47,212 nucleotides of DNA, from NCBI GenBank assembly GCA_902514095.1, contig CABXPS010000003.1, positions 1-47,212 on the forward strand. Direction: 5' to 3'. Within the stretch, counting starts at the first letter, position 1; the number at the start of each line of letters is the position of its first letter. This stretch comes from an uncultured marine group I thaumarchaeote (GTDB lineage Archaea; Thermoproteota; Nitrososphaeria; Nitrososphaerales; Nitrosopumilaceae). Positions 1 to 7,207 of this stretch are shown piece by piece. The notes beneath the pieces are model-generated. The model did no database searches. It was given only the letters and a program-made list of their open reading frames with translations, and was not told where the DNA came from. The position numbers were made by a program, and so were the translations under genes.

Positions 1-771
1 ATTTTAAAAGAAAATTTTACAATGGATCCAGATGATCTTCAGAAAAAAATTACAAAAAATACCAAAGCAATAGTTCCTGTACATCTTTATGGAAATGTAG
101 CTTATTTAGATAGAATTTCTGAAATTGCTAAAAAATTTAACATACCAATAATAGAAGATTCAGCCCAATCACTCGGTTCTACTTTTAAGAAAAAACATAC
201 CGGAACCTTCTTTGAAATGGGATGCTTCAGTATGTATCCTGCAAAAGTAATGACTGCTGGGGAAGGTGGATTTATTGTCACAAACAATAAAAAATTTAGA
301 GACAAATTACTAATGATTAGAAATCATGGGATGGTCAAGGGATATGATACAAGAATACTTGGTCTTAATCTAAGATTACCTGAAATTAATGCAGCGATTG
401 CAACAGTACAAATGAAAAAATTACCAAAATTTTTAAAAACTAGACAAAAAAATGCAGAACTTTTATCAAAATTACTTTCAAAATTAAATCTTAATCTTCC
501 AGAAGAACGAAAAAATGAAAATGTTAACTGGTATCTCTATACCATTACCACATCAAAACGTAATATCCTTTTGAAAAAACTTAATGTAAAAGGGATAGGT
601 GCAGCCTCATATTATCCAATACCTGTACACAAAACACCATTTTACAAATCAAAAACAAAATTACCTGTAACTGATTGGGCAGCTTCGCATGTACTTTCTT
701 TACCAATTCATCCTAAAGTTACTACAAAAAATATTGAATTCATTGCCAAAACAATTTCTGGAATACTTTGA
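1..771 (+). CDS. DegT/DnrJ/EryC1/StrS-family PLP aminotransferase (5'-truncated by window)
   Basis: Family members transfer an amino group to a nucleotide-linked keto-sugar, usually for cell-surface glycan synthesis. The reading frame is open from base 1, and the residues before the first Met (ILKENFT, then MDPDDL) fit the family's interior, so the gene starts outside the window. Visible landmarks are AIVPVHLYGN, EDSAQSLGS (cofactor-binding Asp) and SMYPAKVMTAGEGG, whose Lys is the likely PLP Schiff-base residue. The C-terminal half, with YYPIPVHKTPFY and LPIHP, is typical of the family. Its stop overlaps the start of the next gene in a TTGA, which suggests translational coupling. The exact sugar substrate cannot be read from sequence. 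Confidence 0.93.
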   Translation: MLKENFTMDPDDLQKKITKNTKAIVPVHLYGNVAYLDRISEIAKKFNIPIIEDSAQSLGSTFKKKHTGTFFEMGCFSMYPAKVMTAGEGGFIVTNNKKFRDKLLMIRNHGMVKGYDTRILGLNLRLPEINAAIATVQMKKLPKFLKTRQKNAELLSKLLSKLNLNLPEERKNENVNWYLYTITTSKRNILLKKLNVKGIGAASYYPIPVHKTPFYKSKTKLPVTDWAASHVLSLPIHPKVTTKNIEFIAKTISGIL

Positions 772-1244
772 ATAAACTAGGTACTACTATTGGAAAAATT
801 TGTGAAGCACTTTTACCAATTCCTGAAGAATTCTATATTGGTAATTATAATTCGTCAATTTGTATATGTACACTTTCTAGCATCAAATTATTAAAAGAAA
901 TCAAAAATTCTAAAATTATTGATAATATTGCAGTAGTTGGACGACTGTTTACTGAAAATAAAGGAATTGATTCAATTATAAAATATGTAAATCAAAATAA
1001 AAAAATTAAAACAATTATTGTATGTGGAAAAGACGTTTGGGGTCATAAATCTGGACACTCATTATTTGAATTGCATAAAAATGGAATTGATAATAATAAT
1101 AGAATAATTAATTCAACTAGTCCTGATCCATTTCTAACAGTATCCAAATTTGAAATCAAGTATTTTCAAAAACAAATAACTCTTGTAAATTTAATTAATG
1201 AAACAGATATTGAATTAATTAATAATAAAATTCAATTAAACTAG
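768..1244 (+). CDS. Stand-alone MtrA-like corrinoid protein (tetrahydromethanopterin S-methyltransferase subunit A homologue)
   Basis: In methanogens MtrA carries the cobamide through which Mtr moves a methyl group from tetrahydromethanopterin to coenzyme M. This 158-residue protein aligns by eye with the MtrA soluble domain: YIGNYNSSICICTL near the N terminus, GRLFTENKGIDSIIKYV, IIVCGKDVWGHKSGHS, LHKNGID and FQKQITLVNLI. His93 in the GHxxG motif corresponds to the axial cobalt-ligand His of MtrA. The C-terminal membrane anchor of methanogen MtrA (about 240 residues) is absent, so the protein should be cytosolic. It starts with TTG inside the upstream aminotransferase stop. No other mtr gene is visible. 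Family membership is strong; the methyl donor and acceptor are unknown. Confidence 0.82.
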   Translation: MNKLGTTIGKICEALLPIPEEFYIGNYNSSICICTLSSIKLLKEIKNSKIIDNIAVVGRLFTENKGIDSIIKYVNQNKKIKTIIVCGKDVWGHKSGHSLFELHKNGIDNNNRIINSTSPDPFLTVSKFEIKYFQKQITLVNLINETDIELINNKIQLN

Positions 1245-1585
1245 TAACCATTTTTTTGTCTTTCATGATTAATTTGGTTTTTTCTTTTGTATTCCTCTAA
1301 GATATCATCTGGTGTTAATTTTAATTCAAGTGATGCCTGAACTACAAAATGCCATATGTCAATTAACTCTTCTCTAGCCTCATTTTGATTAAATTCAGTA
1401 GGTGTTTTCCACCATTTCCAATTAGTTGTTCTTTGTAATTCCACAGCTTCATGCATAATTGCAGTACATAATGCAGAAACTCTATTTTCTGCATCTTTTG
1501 GATATCTATCTAATTTCATTATTTCAGATAGACCTTTTTGGAGATTGAAAATTTCATCTAATCTATCTTCTGTTTTTTCTGACAT
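1241..1585 (-). CDS. dUTPase-like all-alpha NTP pyrophosphohydrolase
   Basis: This 114-residue protein resembles the dimeric dUTPase/MazG all-alpha NTP-PPase superfamily, which hydrolyses dUTP or related nucleotides to the monophosphate plus pyrophosphate. The metal-binding pattern is visible as E46xxE49 and E72-E73xxD76 (EELIDIWHF), followed by the LTPDDILEEY helix and a KNQINHERQKNGY tail that matches dUTPase C-terminal sequence. It is convergent with the MtrA-like gene and overlaps its last 4 bases. It starts with ATG and lies about 40 nt downstream of the PfkB kinase gene, on the same strand. dUTP is the favoured substrate from the tail motif, but other NTPs cannot be excluded. Confidence 0.8.
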   Translation of the reverse strand: MSEKTEDRLDEIFNLQKGLSEIMKLDRYPKDAENRVSALCTAIMHEAVELQRTTNWKWWKTPTEFNQNEAREELIDIWHFVVQASLELKLTPDDILEEYKRKNQINHERQKNGY

Positions 1586-1626
1586 TGTATTGTTTATTTT
1601 TAAAAAATAATTTAACTTAAGTCTTT

Positions 1627-2520
1627 TTAGAATTGGATCATTTTTTCATATGATTTCAAACGTCTTGCGATATCTCCTTTTTTTATTTTTAGTAATCCGT
1701 CTAAACCATATCTTTCAACTGCAAATGAACCAAGTACATTTCCATATACTGCAGCTTTTTTAATTTCAGATATCTTTGTTGTTTTTTTACTAGCAAGATA
1801 TCCAATCATTGCACCTGCAAATGAATCACCTGCACCAGTAGGATCTACAACATTTTCTAATGAAAATCCTGCAGTAGGAAAAATTACATCATCAAAAAAC
1901 ATCAAAGAACCATGTTCACCTTTTTTAATTATAATATACTTTGCACCCCACTGTTTCATTTTTTTTGCACATTTGATTAGATTATGTTCTTTTGTTAGAA
2001 GTTTAGCTTCTTCATCATTGATTACAACTGCATCAACATTTTTTATCATTTTAATTACTGCATCTCTTTTTGTTGATATCCAGAAATCTATAGTATCGCA
2101 CATTGAAAATTTTACATTATCAAATTCTTTTATTAATTTTACATTTTGTTCTGGGTCATTATTTGCAAGATACACAAATTGTGATTTTTTATATTCTTCT
2201 GGTACAATTGGTTTAAAATTTTCAAGTACATTCAATTCTGTTTTTAAAGTAGATCTTGTGCTTAGTGTATTATCATATTTTCCATCATAACGAAATGTTT
2301 TACCTTTGTTTATGGCTAATCCTTGTAAATCTAGATATTTTGACAAAACATTGTGATTTTTTTTTGAAAAATCATCTCCAACTACTGCAATTAATCCAGT
2401 TTTTACAAAATTACTTGATGAAATTGCTGCATATGTTGCAGCCCCTCCTAAAACATTTTTTAGAGTTTTAGTTGGAGTTCGAATTGTATCTAAGGCAGTC
2501 GATCCAAAAACTGTAAGCAT
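1627..2520 (-). CDS. PfkB/ribokinase-family sugar or nucleoside kinase
   Basis: A 297-residue kinase of the PfkB family. The N terminus (MLTVFGSTALDTI) is the first strand, GGAATYAA around residue 25 is the substrate-site glycine motif, and VVDPTGAGDSFAGAMIG around 225-240 is PfkB signature 2, with Asp232 the expected catalytic base. KYIIIKKGEHGSL is the preceding conserved strand and turn. ATP-dependent phosphorylation is secure; the substrate (ribose, adenosine, another nucleoside or sugar) is not. It lies upstream of the dUTPase-like gene on the same strand, so a two-gene nucleotide-salvage transcript is possible but inferred. Confidence 0.88.
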   Translation of the reverse strand: MLTVFGSTALDTIRTPTKTLKNVLGGAATYAAISSSNFVKTGLIAVVGDDFSKKNHNVLSKYLDLQGLAINKGKTFRYDGKYDNTLSTRSTLKTELNVLENFKPIVPEEYKKSQFVYLANNDPEQNVKLIKEFDNVKFSMCDTIDFWISTKRDAVIKMIKNVDAVVINDEEAKLLTKEHNLIKCAKKMKQWGAKYIIIKKGEHGSLMFFDDVIFPTAGFSLENVVDPTGAGDSFAGAMIGYLASKKTTKISEIKKAAVYGNVLGSFAVERYGLDGLLKIKKGDIARRLKSYEKMIQF

Positions 2521-2537
2521 TTAATGAAAAATTATAT

Positions 2538-2981
2538 TTATTGTATAAATTTCCTTGTTTGCTCATCTGTAGGATAGTAATCAAATGGAACTTCTATGGT
2601 TGTAATCAATAAATCATATTTTGTTATTCCTGAAATTTTTACAGATTTAGATTCATCAGAATTTGTATCTGTTGTAAAAGTTCCTTCAACATAGATACTA
2701 CTAATTGGATATAATGTGAATGATTCTAAATTTCCTTTACCTACCATTTCATCATCATAAAATACAAAAAATTCAGTTTCACCTGCTGGTAATGTCAATA
2801 ATGATGGATTTCGAAATTCTAATTCTATTTTATAATTTGAATTATTTTTATTCTCATTCATGATCGCATTTTCAGAAATACTTACTGATATTTTTGATAC
2901 AGATTCATACTGTGAATATCCCACAATACTTACTAATAATAAAAATAGTATAATTGCACTTTTTTTCTTTAATGATTTCAT
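2538..2981 (-). CDS. Secreted LEA14-like hypothetical protein
   Basis: A 147-residue protein starting with a basic stretch (MKSLKKKS) and a hydrophobic core (AIILFLLLVSIVGYSQ), a signal peptide or N-terminal anchor of residues 1-22. The rest is beta-rich (KISVSISENAI, YKIELEFRNPSLLTLPAGETEFFVFYDDEMVGKG), which resembles LEA14/WHy-type immunoglobulin-like domains that occur in many thaumarchaeal exported proteins. The function is unknown. It is separated by 17 bases from the kinase downstream and is divergent from the gene at 3113. The 8076 protein has a similar architecture. Confidence 0.72.
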   Translation of the reverse strand: MKSLKKKSAIILFLLLVSIVGYSQYESVSKISVSISENAIMNENKNNSNYKIELEFRNPSLLTLPAGETEFFVFYDDEMVGKGNLESFTLYPISSIYVEGTFTTDTNSDESKSVKISGITKYDLLITTIEVPFDYYPTDEQTRKFIQ

Positions 2982-3112
2982 GACTAGTTATCAGAAAATT
3001 TTCTTTTAAGCTAAAATTAAAAAAATACTAATAATTTGTGTAAATTTTTTGATTTAATCTTAAATCTCATTAGAGCTATCTCAATAAATCAAAATTAACT
3101 TAATAATTCTCA

Positions 3113-3586
3113 TTGGCACGAATTAAACTCAAAATAGGTGAGAATGAACTTGAAGTTGATTCTAGAGATTTTTATGTTGATAATCAGACATTAGGTGAAA
3201 TAATTGATAACATTTCTCAATACATGCCAGAAAATCAAGCAAAAATTGTTTATGAATCTGATTCTAAACAAATTTCAAATAAAATGGATCATGTTTTAGA
3301 ATCTTTAGATGATGCAGAAACATTTGAACCTGAATTTAATGAACCAATACATATCCAAACTAGTGAAATTATATCAAAACTAAAAATTTTAGAAACTAGC
3401 AAGTTTTTTGATTTACCAAGATCAGTTGGTGAAACTGTTCAACAACTTAGAGAATATGGTTGGGCTACAAGTACACTTGATGTTTCAAAAGCCTTAGCAA
3501 AAATGTCTTTAAATAAAAAATTCACCAAAGTTTCTACTGAAAATCAAATTCGTTATTCAATTGAACAATTACCATTATCTAGTTGA
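3113..3586 (+). CDS. Conserved-looking hypothetical protein
   Basis: A 157-residue soluble protein with a TTG start. It has an acidic first half (IGENELEVDSRDFYVDNQTLGEIIDNI) and a helical C-terminal half. The region around residues 85-125 (SEIISKLKILETSKFFDLPRS) reads like a winged-helix-type segment, but I cannot name a family. There are no signal peptide, transmembrane or cysteine motifs. The 3' end overlaps the zinc-ribbon gene on the opposite strand by 12 bases. Codon and base use match the neighbours, so it is a normal resident gene. Confidence 0.68.
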   Translation: MARIKLKIGENELEVDSRDFYVDNQTLGEIIDNISQYMPENQAKIVYESDSKQISNKMDHVLESLDDAETFEPEFNEPIHIQTSEIISKLKILETSKFFDLPRSVGETVQQLREYGWATSTLDVSKALAKMSLNKKFTKVSTENQIRYSIEQLPLSS

Positions 3587-3769
3587 AGAATAATTACATT
3601 TTAAGCAATCAGAAAAAATTTCACCGTCTAAATGATCAAAATGCGTATTACACTGTTGACATGTGTGATGCATATCAAAATATCCATCATTTTCTGTAAT
3701 TCCTATCTTATTTGATTCAAGATTTGTGCTTTTACACTTTATACAATGACAACCACATTCTATTTTCAT
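3575..3769 (-). CDS. Small zinc-ribbon protein (64 aa)
   Basis: A short Cys-rich protein. Its ligands come as CGCHCIKC near the N terminus, then CQQC and CLKC, plus several His (MHHTC, HFDH), enough for at least two zinc-ribbon knuckles. Such small rubredoxin-like proteins are common in thaumarchaea and are usually of unknown role, possibly nucleic-acid or partner binding. It starts with ATG and is convergent with the gene at 3113, overlapping it by 12 bases. The regular CxxC spacing argues for a real gene rather than a chance frame. Confidence 0.66.
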   Translation of the reverse strand: MKIECGCHCIKCKSTNLESNKIGITENDGYFDMHHTCQQCNTHFDHLDGEIFSDCLKCNYSSTR

Positions 3770-3817
3770 AATTTTTCTCAGATAATCTATGTATAGTTTC
3801 TGTATCTATACAAATCA

Positions 3818-3973
3818 TTGGATAAAAAACGTGAAGTACCAATAGAAATTGATGATCATTTCAAACTTTTTGGAAAGGAACCATGGGAAGTGGAATATGG
3901 AGAAAAATGTCCTGTATGTGAAGTTAGAATAGATGAGTATGGTTTTTGTTCATGTGGTTCTAGTGGAGACTAA
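3818..3973 (+). CDS. Very small zinc-ribbon protein (51 aa)
   Basis: A 51-codon frame beginning with TTG: MDKKREVPIEIDDHF, then a GKEPWEVEYGEKCPVC segment and a CSCGSSGD end. It has a CPVC knuckle and a closing CSC, which would make a half or degenerate zinc ribbon. It lies in the gap between the zinc-ribbon gene at 3575 (divergent) and the cell-surface gene at 3960, overlapping the latter's 3' end by 14 bases. TATA-like sequence is present in the AT-rich 3780-3810 stretch. The reading frame, Cys pattern and position support a real gene; the function is unknown. Confidence 0.6.
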   Translation: MDKKREVPIEIDDHFKLFGKEPWEVEYGEKCPVCEVRIDEYGFCSCGSSGD

Positions 3974-4859
3974 CTTTTCTCATTAATGGCACAGTCAAAA
4001 TTATTACAAATCCCATTATTAATGGAATAAACATTGAAAATTCTGGTATTACTGTAGTTCCAATAATTATTATCTCACCTGATGATTCAGGTTTCATAGA
4101 AAGTGAAATATGATTTTCTTTAATGGAATATTTAGAATATTTAATTTGTTCATCATTTAATAATATAACATATGGACCACCTAACAATTTTTCTTCCATA
4201 TTTATTGTTACAAATTTATTTTTTTCATTTACTTGAAAACTAATACTTTTTGATTCTTGATCAAAATTAAATTCATCTATTTTAGAATCTGTTATAATTT
4301 CTACATTAAACTTATCTTCTTTCCATTGAACTTCTTGTATTTTTTTTGGCATTTCAGAATAATACTCTACATTAACATATCCTCCACCATTTATTGAAAT
4401 TCCTTTGTTATCTCCTAATTGTATTATTTGATTATTTAAAAAAATTTGATCTATTTTTTCAGGAAATAAAATACCAAATGTTTTAGGATATCCAACATTT
4501 AATGTGAGAATATTATCTGATTGCCAAAACATATCTTTTAAATTATATTTGATAATTGTATTTTCAGTTGCTTTAAAAATTGTTATAGATCCATAGTCAC
4601 CCATTCCAACTATTGCAAATTCTAATTCTTTCCCATCCTCATTAGTTACTGTAATACTTTCTGGTATTACACCTTCAAACAAATTTACCATTACTGGATC
4701 ATCTGAAAAACCAATCACATGTTTGGCTTCAATATTATTTAATTCATCTATTATCAAGTGAGTTGATTTTTGATATGCTGGTGCTCCTAATTGAGCACTA
4801 GCTATAGGTACTGCTATTAGAGCAAAAATCATTAAACTTAAAAAAATTATTTTATTCAT
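3960..4859 (-). CDS. Exported cell-surface protein with PEF-type C-terminal sorting tail
   Basis: A 299-residue protein. Residues 1-22 (MNKIIFLSLMIFALIAVPIASA) form a signal peptide. The body is beta-rich with no enzyme motif seen. The C terminus carries IPEFSMFIPLIMGFVIIL followed by TVPLMRKVSLH. A short PEF motif, one hydrophobic helix and a basic end match the tripartite tails used by archaeosortases; in marine thaumarchaea the usual form is PEFG, and here the Gly is Ser. It starts one base before the cyclophilin stop, so the two are probably co-transcribed. Surface location is well supported; processing by a sortase is inferred. Confidence 0.78.
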   Translation of the reverse strand: MNKIIFLSLMIFALIAVPIASAQLGAPAYQKSTHLIIDELNNIEAKHVIGFSDDPVMVNLFEGVIPESITVTNEDGKELEFAIVGMGDYGSITIFKATENTIIKYNLKDMFWQSDNILTLNVGYPKTFGILFPEKIDQIFLNNQIIQLGDNKGISINGGGYVNVEYYSEMPKKIQEVQWKEDKFNVEIITDSKIDEFNFDQESKSISFQVNEKNKFVTINMEEKLLGGPYVILLNDEQIKYSKYSIKENHISLSMKPESSGEIIIIGTTVIPEFSMFIPLIMGFVIILTVPLMRKVSLH

Positions 4860-5336
4860 TTATTCTAGATTAACTTTTAACATTTGGACTTTTTCTAATG
4901 GACAATCATTTCCATCTTTTTGAGCATTTACGATTTTATCTGCAACATCCATTCCTTCTTTTACCTGACCAAATACCGTATATTCTCTATCTAAGAATGC
5001 ACTATCTGATGTTACTATGAAGAATTGTGAGCCTGCACTGTTTGGATCTTGTGATCTAGCCATAGAAACGATTCCTCGTAAATGTGATCTTGAACTAAAT
5101 TCTGCTTTAATACTATATCCTGGTCCTCCCATTCCCCAAGAACCTTTGTTATCTGTTTTTGTATTAGGATCACCACCTTGAATCATAAATCCTGGTATTA
5201 CTCTATGGAATAGTGTACCATCATAAAATCCATCTTTAGTTAATTTTTCAAAATTTCTTACAGTTTCAGGAGCTAATTCAGGTAAAAGTTCAAATGATAT
5301 ATTTCCATGATTAGTTTCAATATTCACTGTAGTCAT
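4860..5336 (-). CDS. Cyclophilin-type peptidyl-prolyl cis-trans isomerase
   Basis: A 158-residue single-domain cyclophilin with no signal peptide, so cytosolic. The core motifs are present: GTLFHRVIPGFMIQGGDP (catalytic Arg in FHRV), HLRGIVSMAR, SAGSQFFIVTSD and YTVFGQVKEGMDVADKI. It catalyses proline isomerisation during protein folding. It is the first gene of a probable pair with the exported protein just downstream, which suggests it may help fold or handle such proteins, though that is inference. The upstream 200 bases are very AT-rich and contain only promoter-like sequence. Confidence 0.95.
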   Translation of the reverse strand: MTTVNIETNHGNISFELLPELAPETVRNFEKLTKDGFYDGTLFHRVIPGFMIQGGDPNTKTDNKGSWGMGGPGYSIKAEFSSRSHLRGIVSMARSQDPNSAGSQFFIVTSDSAFLDREYTVFGQVKEGMDVADKIVNAQKDGNDCPLEKVQMLKVNLE

Positions 5337-5515
5337 AAAATTGCTGATATTAAAATATCATAAAAGTCTTTTTGTAAAATCACTTTAGAAAATTTTTTAT
5401 ATTTTTAAAAAAAAATAAATTTTTAACACTATTATTTAAAAATTATAAAAGTCTTCATTTACCTTAGACAAAAATAAAATAATAATTGTAATTTCTTTGA
5501 TTGAAAGTTATAGTG

Positions 5516-5523
5516 TTATATAG
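5516..5523 (+). promoter_or_regulatory. TATA-like box for the leaderless HTH gene
   Basis: The sequence TTATATAG is centred about 26 bases upstream of the TTG at 5545, the spacing expected between an archaeal TATA box and a start codon that is also the transcription start. The whole 5337-5544 interval is otherwise AT-rich filler with A and T runs, and no other gene is visible there. Confidence 0.5.
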
Positions 5524-5544
5524 ATCGATTGAAATTTAGATATA

Positions 5545-5772
5545 TTGAATCGTACAAACCAAAGCACGATAATTAAAGAAGCAATTAATTCCTATCTTGA
5601 CAAAGGAGTAACTGACAAACAAGACATCTATACAAAAGTAGTTGATGAGCTTGGTGTTCCAAGACCTACAGTAAGAAGGGTTGCCAGAGATCTAAGAACT
5701 GAATTATTACAAAAAATCCAAATCTTACAATCTGATATGCCTAAAGTCTCTACTGTTACTGAAGAAGAATAA
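5545..5772 (+). CDS. Small helix-turn-helix DNA-binding protein (75 aa)
   Basis: A 75-residue basic/helical protein. The middle, VVDELGVPRPTVRRVARDLR (about residues 32-51), reads as a helix-turn-helix with the recognition helix starting at PRPTVRR. The N terminus (STIIKEAINSYLDKGVTDK) gives the preceding helices and the C terminus is acidic. It could be a regulator or an abundant chromatin-type protein. It uses a TTG start with a well-spaced TATA box, so the transcript is probably leaderless. No signal or cofactor domain is present. The exact targets are unknown. Confidence 0.78.
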   Translation: MNRTNQSTIIKEAINSYLDKGVTDKQDIYTKVVDELGVPRPTVRRVARDLRTELLQKIQILQSDMPKVSTVTEEE

Positions 5773-5809
5773 GCCAAAAGCTCCATTTTCTTTTTAATTT
5801 CTTTATTTC

Positions 5810-6325
5810 ATGAGTATCAGCATTACTATTATAAAGAATGAATTTTTGAAATTAACTATGGGATATGCACGTAATCATTTAGCCACTATTGTGACTGGCG
5901 CTTTTGCTTTAGTTTTAACTGGACTTTGGCCACCTTTCTATGATTTTGCACCAATACTAAATTTTGTCTTTATTATGGCAGTTCCAATTATGTGGTTTTT
6001 GGTACTTACTTGTTGGTTAGCTCAAAAGAGTGCAGATTGGACAACTAATCACTCCCATACACATGAAAATCATCAAAAAAAAAGCTTGAGTAGTACTCAA
6101 ACAGTTCAAGTTGAAACTCCAAAACAAGTTAATCTTTTAGAAATAAAACAAATACAAGATGAATTATCAGGAGAATTAAATGAACTAAAGTCATCTGTAG
6201 AACTAAAAGATAGTGAAATTGAAAGATTGAATCAAGAAATTTTAAATCTTAAGACTCTTGTTAAAATTGAATCATTAAAAACTGAATTAGCTAATTTAAA
6301 AATGTTATATTCAAAAAGAAAATAA
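5810..6325 (+). CDS. Membrane protein with His-rich linker and C-terminal coiled coil
   Basis: A 171-residue protein with two hydrophobic segments (around 23-43 and 47-67), followed by a His-rich linker (HSHTHENH) and a long heptad-like helical tail (residues 105-171, including LNELKSSVELKDSEIERLNQ). The likely topology is a hairpin in the membrane with a cytoplasmic coiled coil. I do not recognise the family. The His cluster could bind metal such as copper, but three or four His in a linker are weak evidence. It is 37 bases downstream of the HTH gene on the same strand. Confidence 0.72.
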   Translation: MSISITIIKNEFLKLTMGYARNHLATIVTGAFALVLTGLWPPFYDFAPILNFVFIMAVPIMWFLVLTCWLAQKSADWTTNHSHTHENHQKKSLSSTQTVQVETPKQVNLLEIKQIQDELSGELNELKSSVELKDSEIERLNQEILNLKTLVKIESLKTELANLKMLYSKRK

Positions 6326-6327
6326 TT

Positions 6328-6447
6328 CTAATCTTTACAGTGACACGTAACTATACCGTGATTCTTTTTACAACTAGGACAACTTACTGCACCACCATAA
6401 TGACATTTACATGAACATAGTTCAGTTGGATCTTTTTTTAAACTCAA
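6328..6447 (-). CDS. Tiny Cys-rich zinc-finger protein (39 aa)
   Basis: A 39-codon frame with a TTG start: MSLKKDPTELCSCKCHYGG, then AVSCPSCKKNHGIVTCHCKD. Seven Cys and three His sit in CSCKCH, CPSC and CHC clusters, about the densest possible zinc-binding arrangement for this length. Chance is unlikely to give such spacing in a 30 percent GC genome. It is convergent with the membrane coiled-coil gene, whose stop lies 2 bases away. No function can be assigned; such mini zinc proteins may bind RNA or protein partners. Confidence 0.62.
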   Translation of the reverse strand: MSLKKDPTELCSCKCHYGGAVSCPSCKKNHGIVTCHCKD

Positions 6448-6504
6448 TATTATTAATTTATAGATATACTATTTGACTTTTACAAAATTATCAATAAATT
6501 ATTT

Positions 6505-7032
6505 TTATTTTTGTAATTTAGATGCAATTTGTAGAGTTTCATCAACCATTTCTTTTAATCTATTTTTAGCATCTTCATCTGAAATTTCATTTTCAGTAAA
6601 TACATCTGTAGTTAGATAAACTGCTTTAGGATTTGTTATAACTCTGAAATATGATAACAATTGTGTAATTACTGTTTGAACATCAACAAAACCAATATTT
6701 CCTGCAGCTAAAATGGCCATACCCGCAACTTTACCTTCTGTTTTTTTATAATCAATATATTCAAAGAGATTTTTTAATGCAGAACTAAAAAATGAATTAT
6801 AGATGGGTGAACCAATTAGCCATACATCTGCCTCCATAATGTCATTTGCAGCATTTTTTGTCGCTTGATTATATTCAACATCATATCCTCTATAACATTC
6901 AATTTCACCGTCTGAAAGATTTATGAATTTTGTATCTGGATTTTTTAATTTTACGTATTCATTAACATATTTCATAATTATTTGCGTATTAGCATTTTTT
7001 CTTGGACTACCTGAAATAACAACTACTTTCAT
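6505..7032 (-). CDS. NAD(P)H-dependent FMN reductase / flavodoxin-like oxidoreductase
   Basis: A 175-residue flavodoxin-fold protein. The N-terminal strand and loop MKVVVISGSPRKNANT is the FMN phosphate-binding signature, and IGSPIYNSFFSSALKNLFEY contains the P-Y motif of the NADPH-dependent FMN reductase family. It probably uses NAD(P)H to reduce FMN, quinones or another small acceptor. There is no signal peptide. It is separate from its neighbours; the tRNA-Arg gene lies upstream on the same strand. The physiological substrate is unknown. Confidence 0.88.
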   Translation of the reverse strand: MKVVVISGSPRKNANTQIIMKYVNEYVKLKNPDTKFINLSDGEIECYRGYDVEYNQATKNAANDIMEADVWLIGSPIYNSFFSSALKNLFEYIDYKKTEGKVAGMAILAAGNIGFVDVQTVITQLLSYFRVITNPKAVYLTTDVFTENEISDEDAKNRLKEMVDETLQIASKLQK

Positions 7033-7083
7033 AATATTTTGACTCCTTCTTTGTATTTAATTCCTATAATTTTTAAAATTAAA

Positions 7084-7177
7084 CGGGCTTGGAGGGCTTC
7101 GATCCCTCGACCTGTAACTTAGGAGGCTACTGCGCTATCCATGTTGCGCGTCAAAATTGACTCTGCGCTACAAGCCC
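7084..7177 (-). tRNA. tRNA-Arg (anticodon CCT) with D-loop intron
   Basis: On the minus strand the gene folds as acceptor GGGCTTG/CAAGCCC, D stem GCGC/GCGC, anticodon stem GTAGC/GTTAC with loop CTCCTAA (anticodon CCT), a 5-base variable loop, and T stem GAGGG/CCCTC with loop ATCGAAG, then discriminator G. The 94-base gene becomes a standard 75-base tRNA after removing 19 bases from the D loop. No CCA is encoded. A TATA-like element lies about 25 bases upstream. It reads the AGG arginine codon. Confidence 0.92.
7146..7164 (-). other. 19-nt noncanonical intron in the tRNA-Arg D loop
   Basis: The D loop holds an extra AGAGTCAATTTTGACGCGC between the GCGC stem strand and AACATGGATA. The inserted segment contains a short hairpin, GTCA/TGAC with an ATTT loop, as expected near an archaeal bulge-helix-bulge splice structure. 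The pentamer GCGCA occurs at both junctions, so the exact ends can slide by up to 5 bases upstream (7150-7168). Splicing by the tRNA endonuclease is inferred. Confidence 0.82.
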
Positions 7178-7195
7178 AGCAGAAAAAATATTCTA

Positions 7196-7206
7196 AATTA
7201 TTTAAG
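7196..7206 (-). promoter_or_regulatory. TATA-like box of the tRNA-Arg gene
   Basis: On the minus strand, CTTAAATAATT is centred about 24-25 bases before the tRNA 5' end. It lies immediately downstream of the bluB stop, so the tRNA has its own promoter in the short gap. Confidence 0.5.
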
Positions 7207-7207
7207 C

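Noticed and set aside
1973-2290. Open frame of 105 codons opposite the PfkB kinase gene
   Set aside because: It lies antisense to a conserved kinase and its translation is Ser/Phe/Leu-rich, as expected of the complement of an AT-rich gene; no family or start context supports it.
5337-5544. AT-rich gap between cyclophilin and the HTH gene as a possible regulatory RNA or small gene
   Set aside because: No C/D or K-turn boxes, no zinc-ribbon frame and no stable GC-rich stem; only a TATA-like box is supported.
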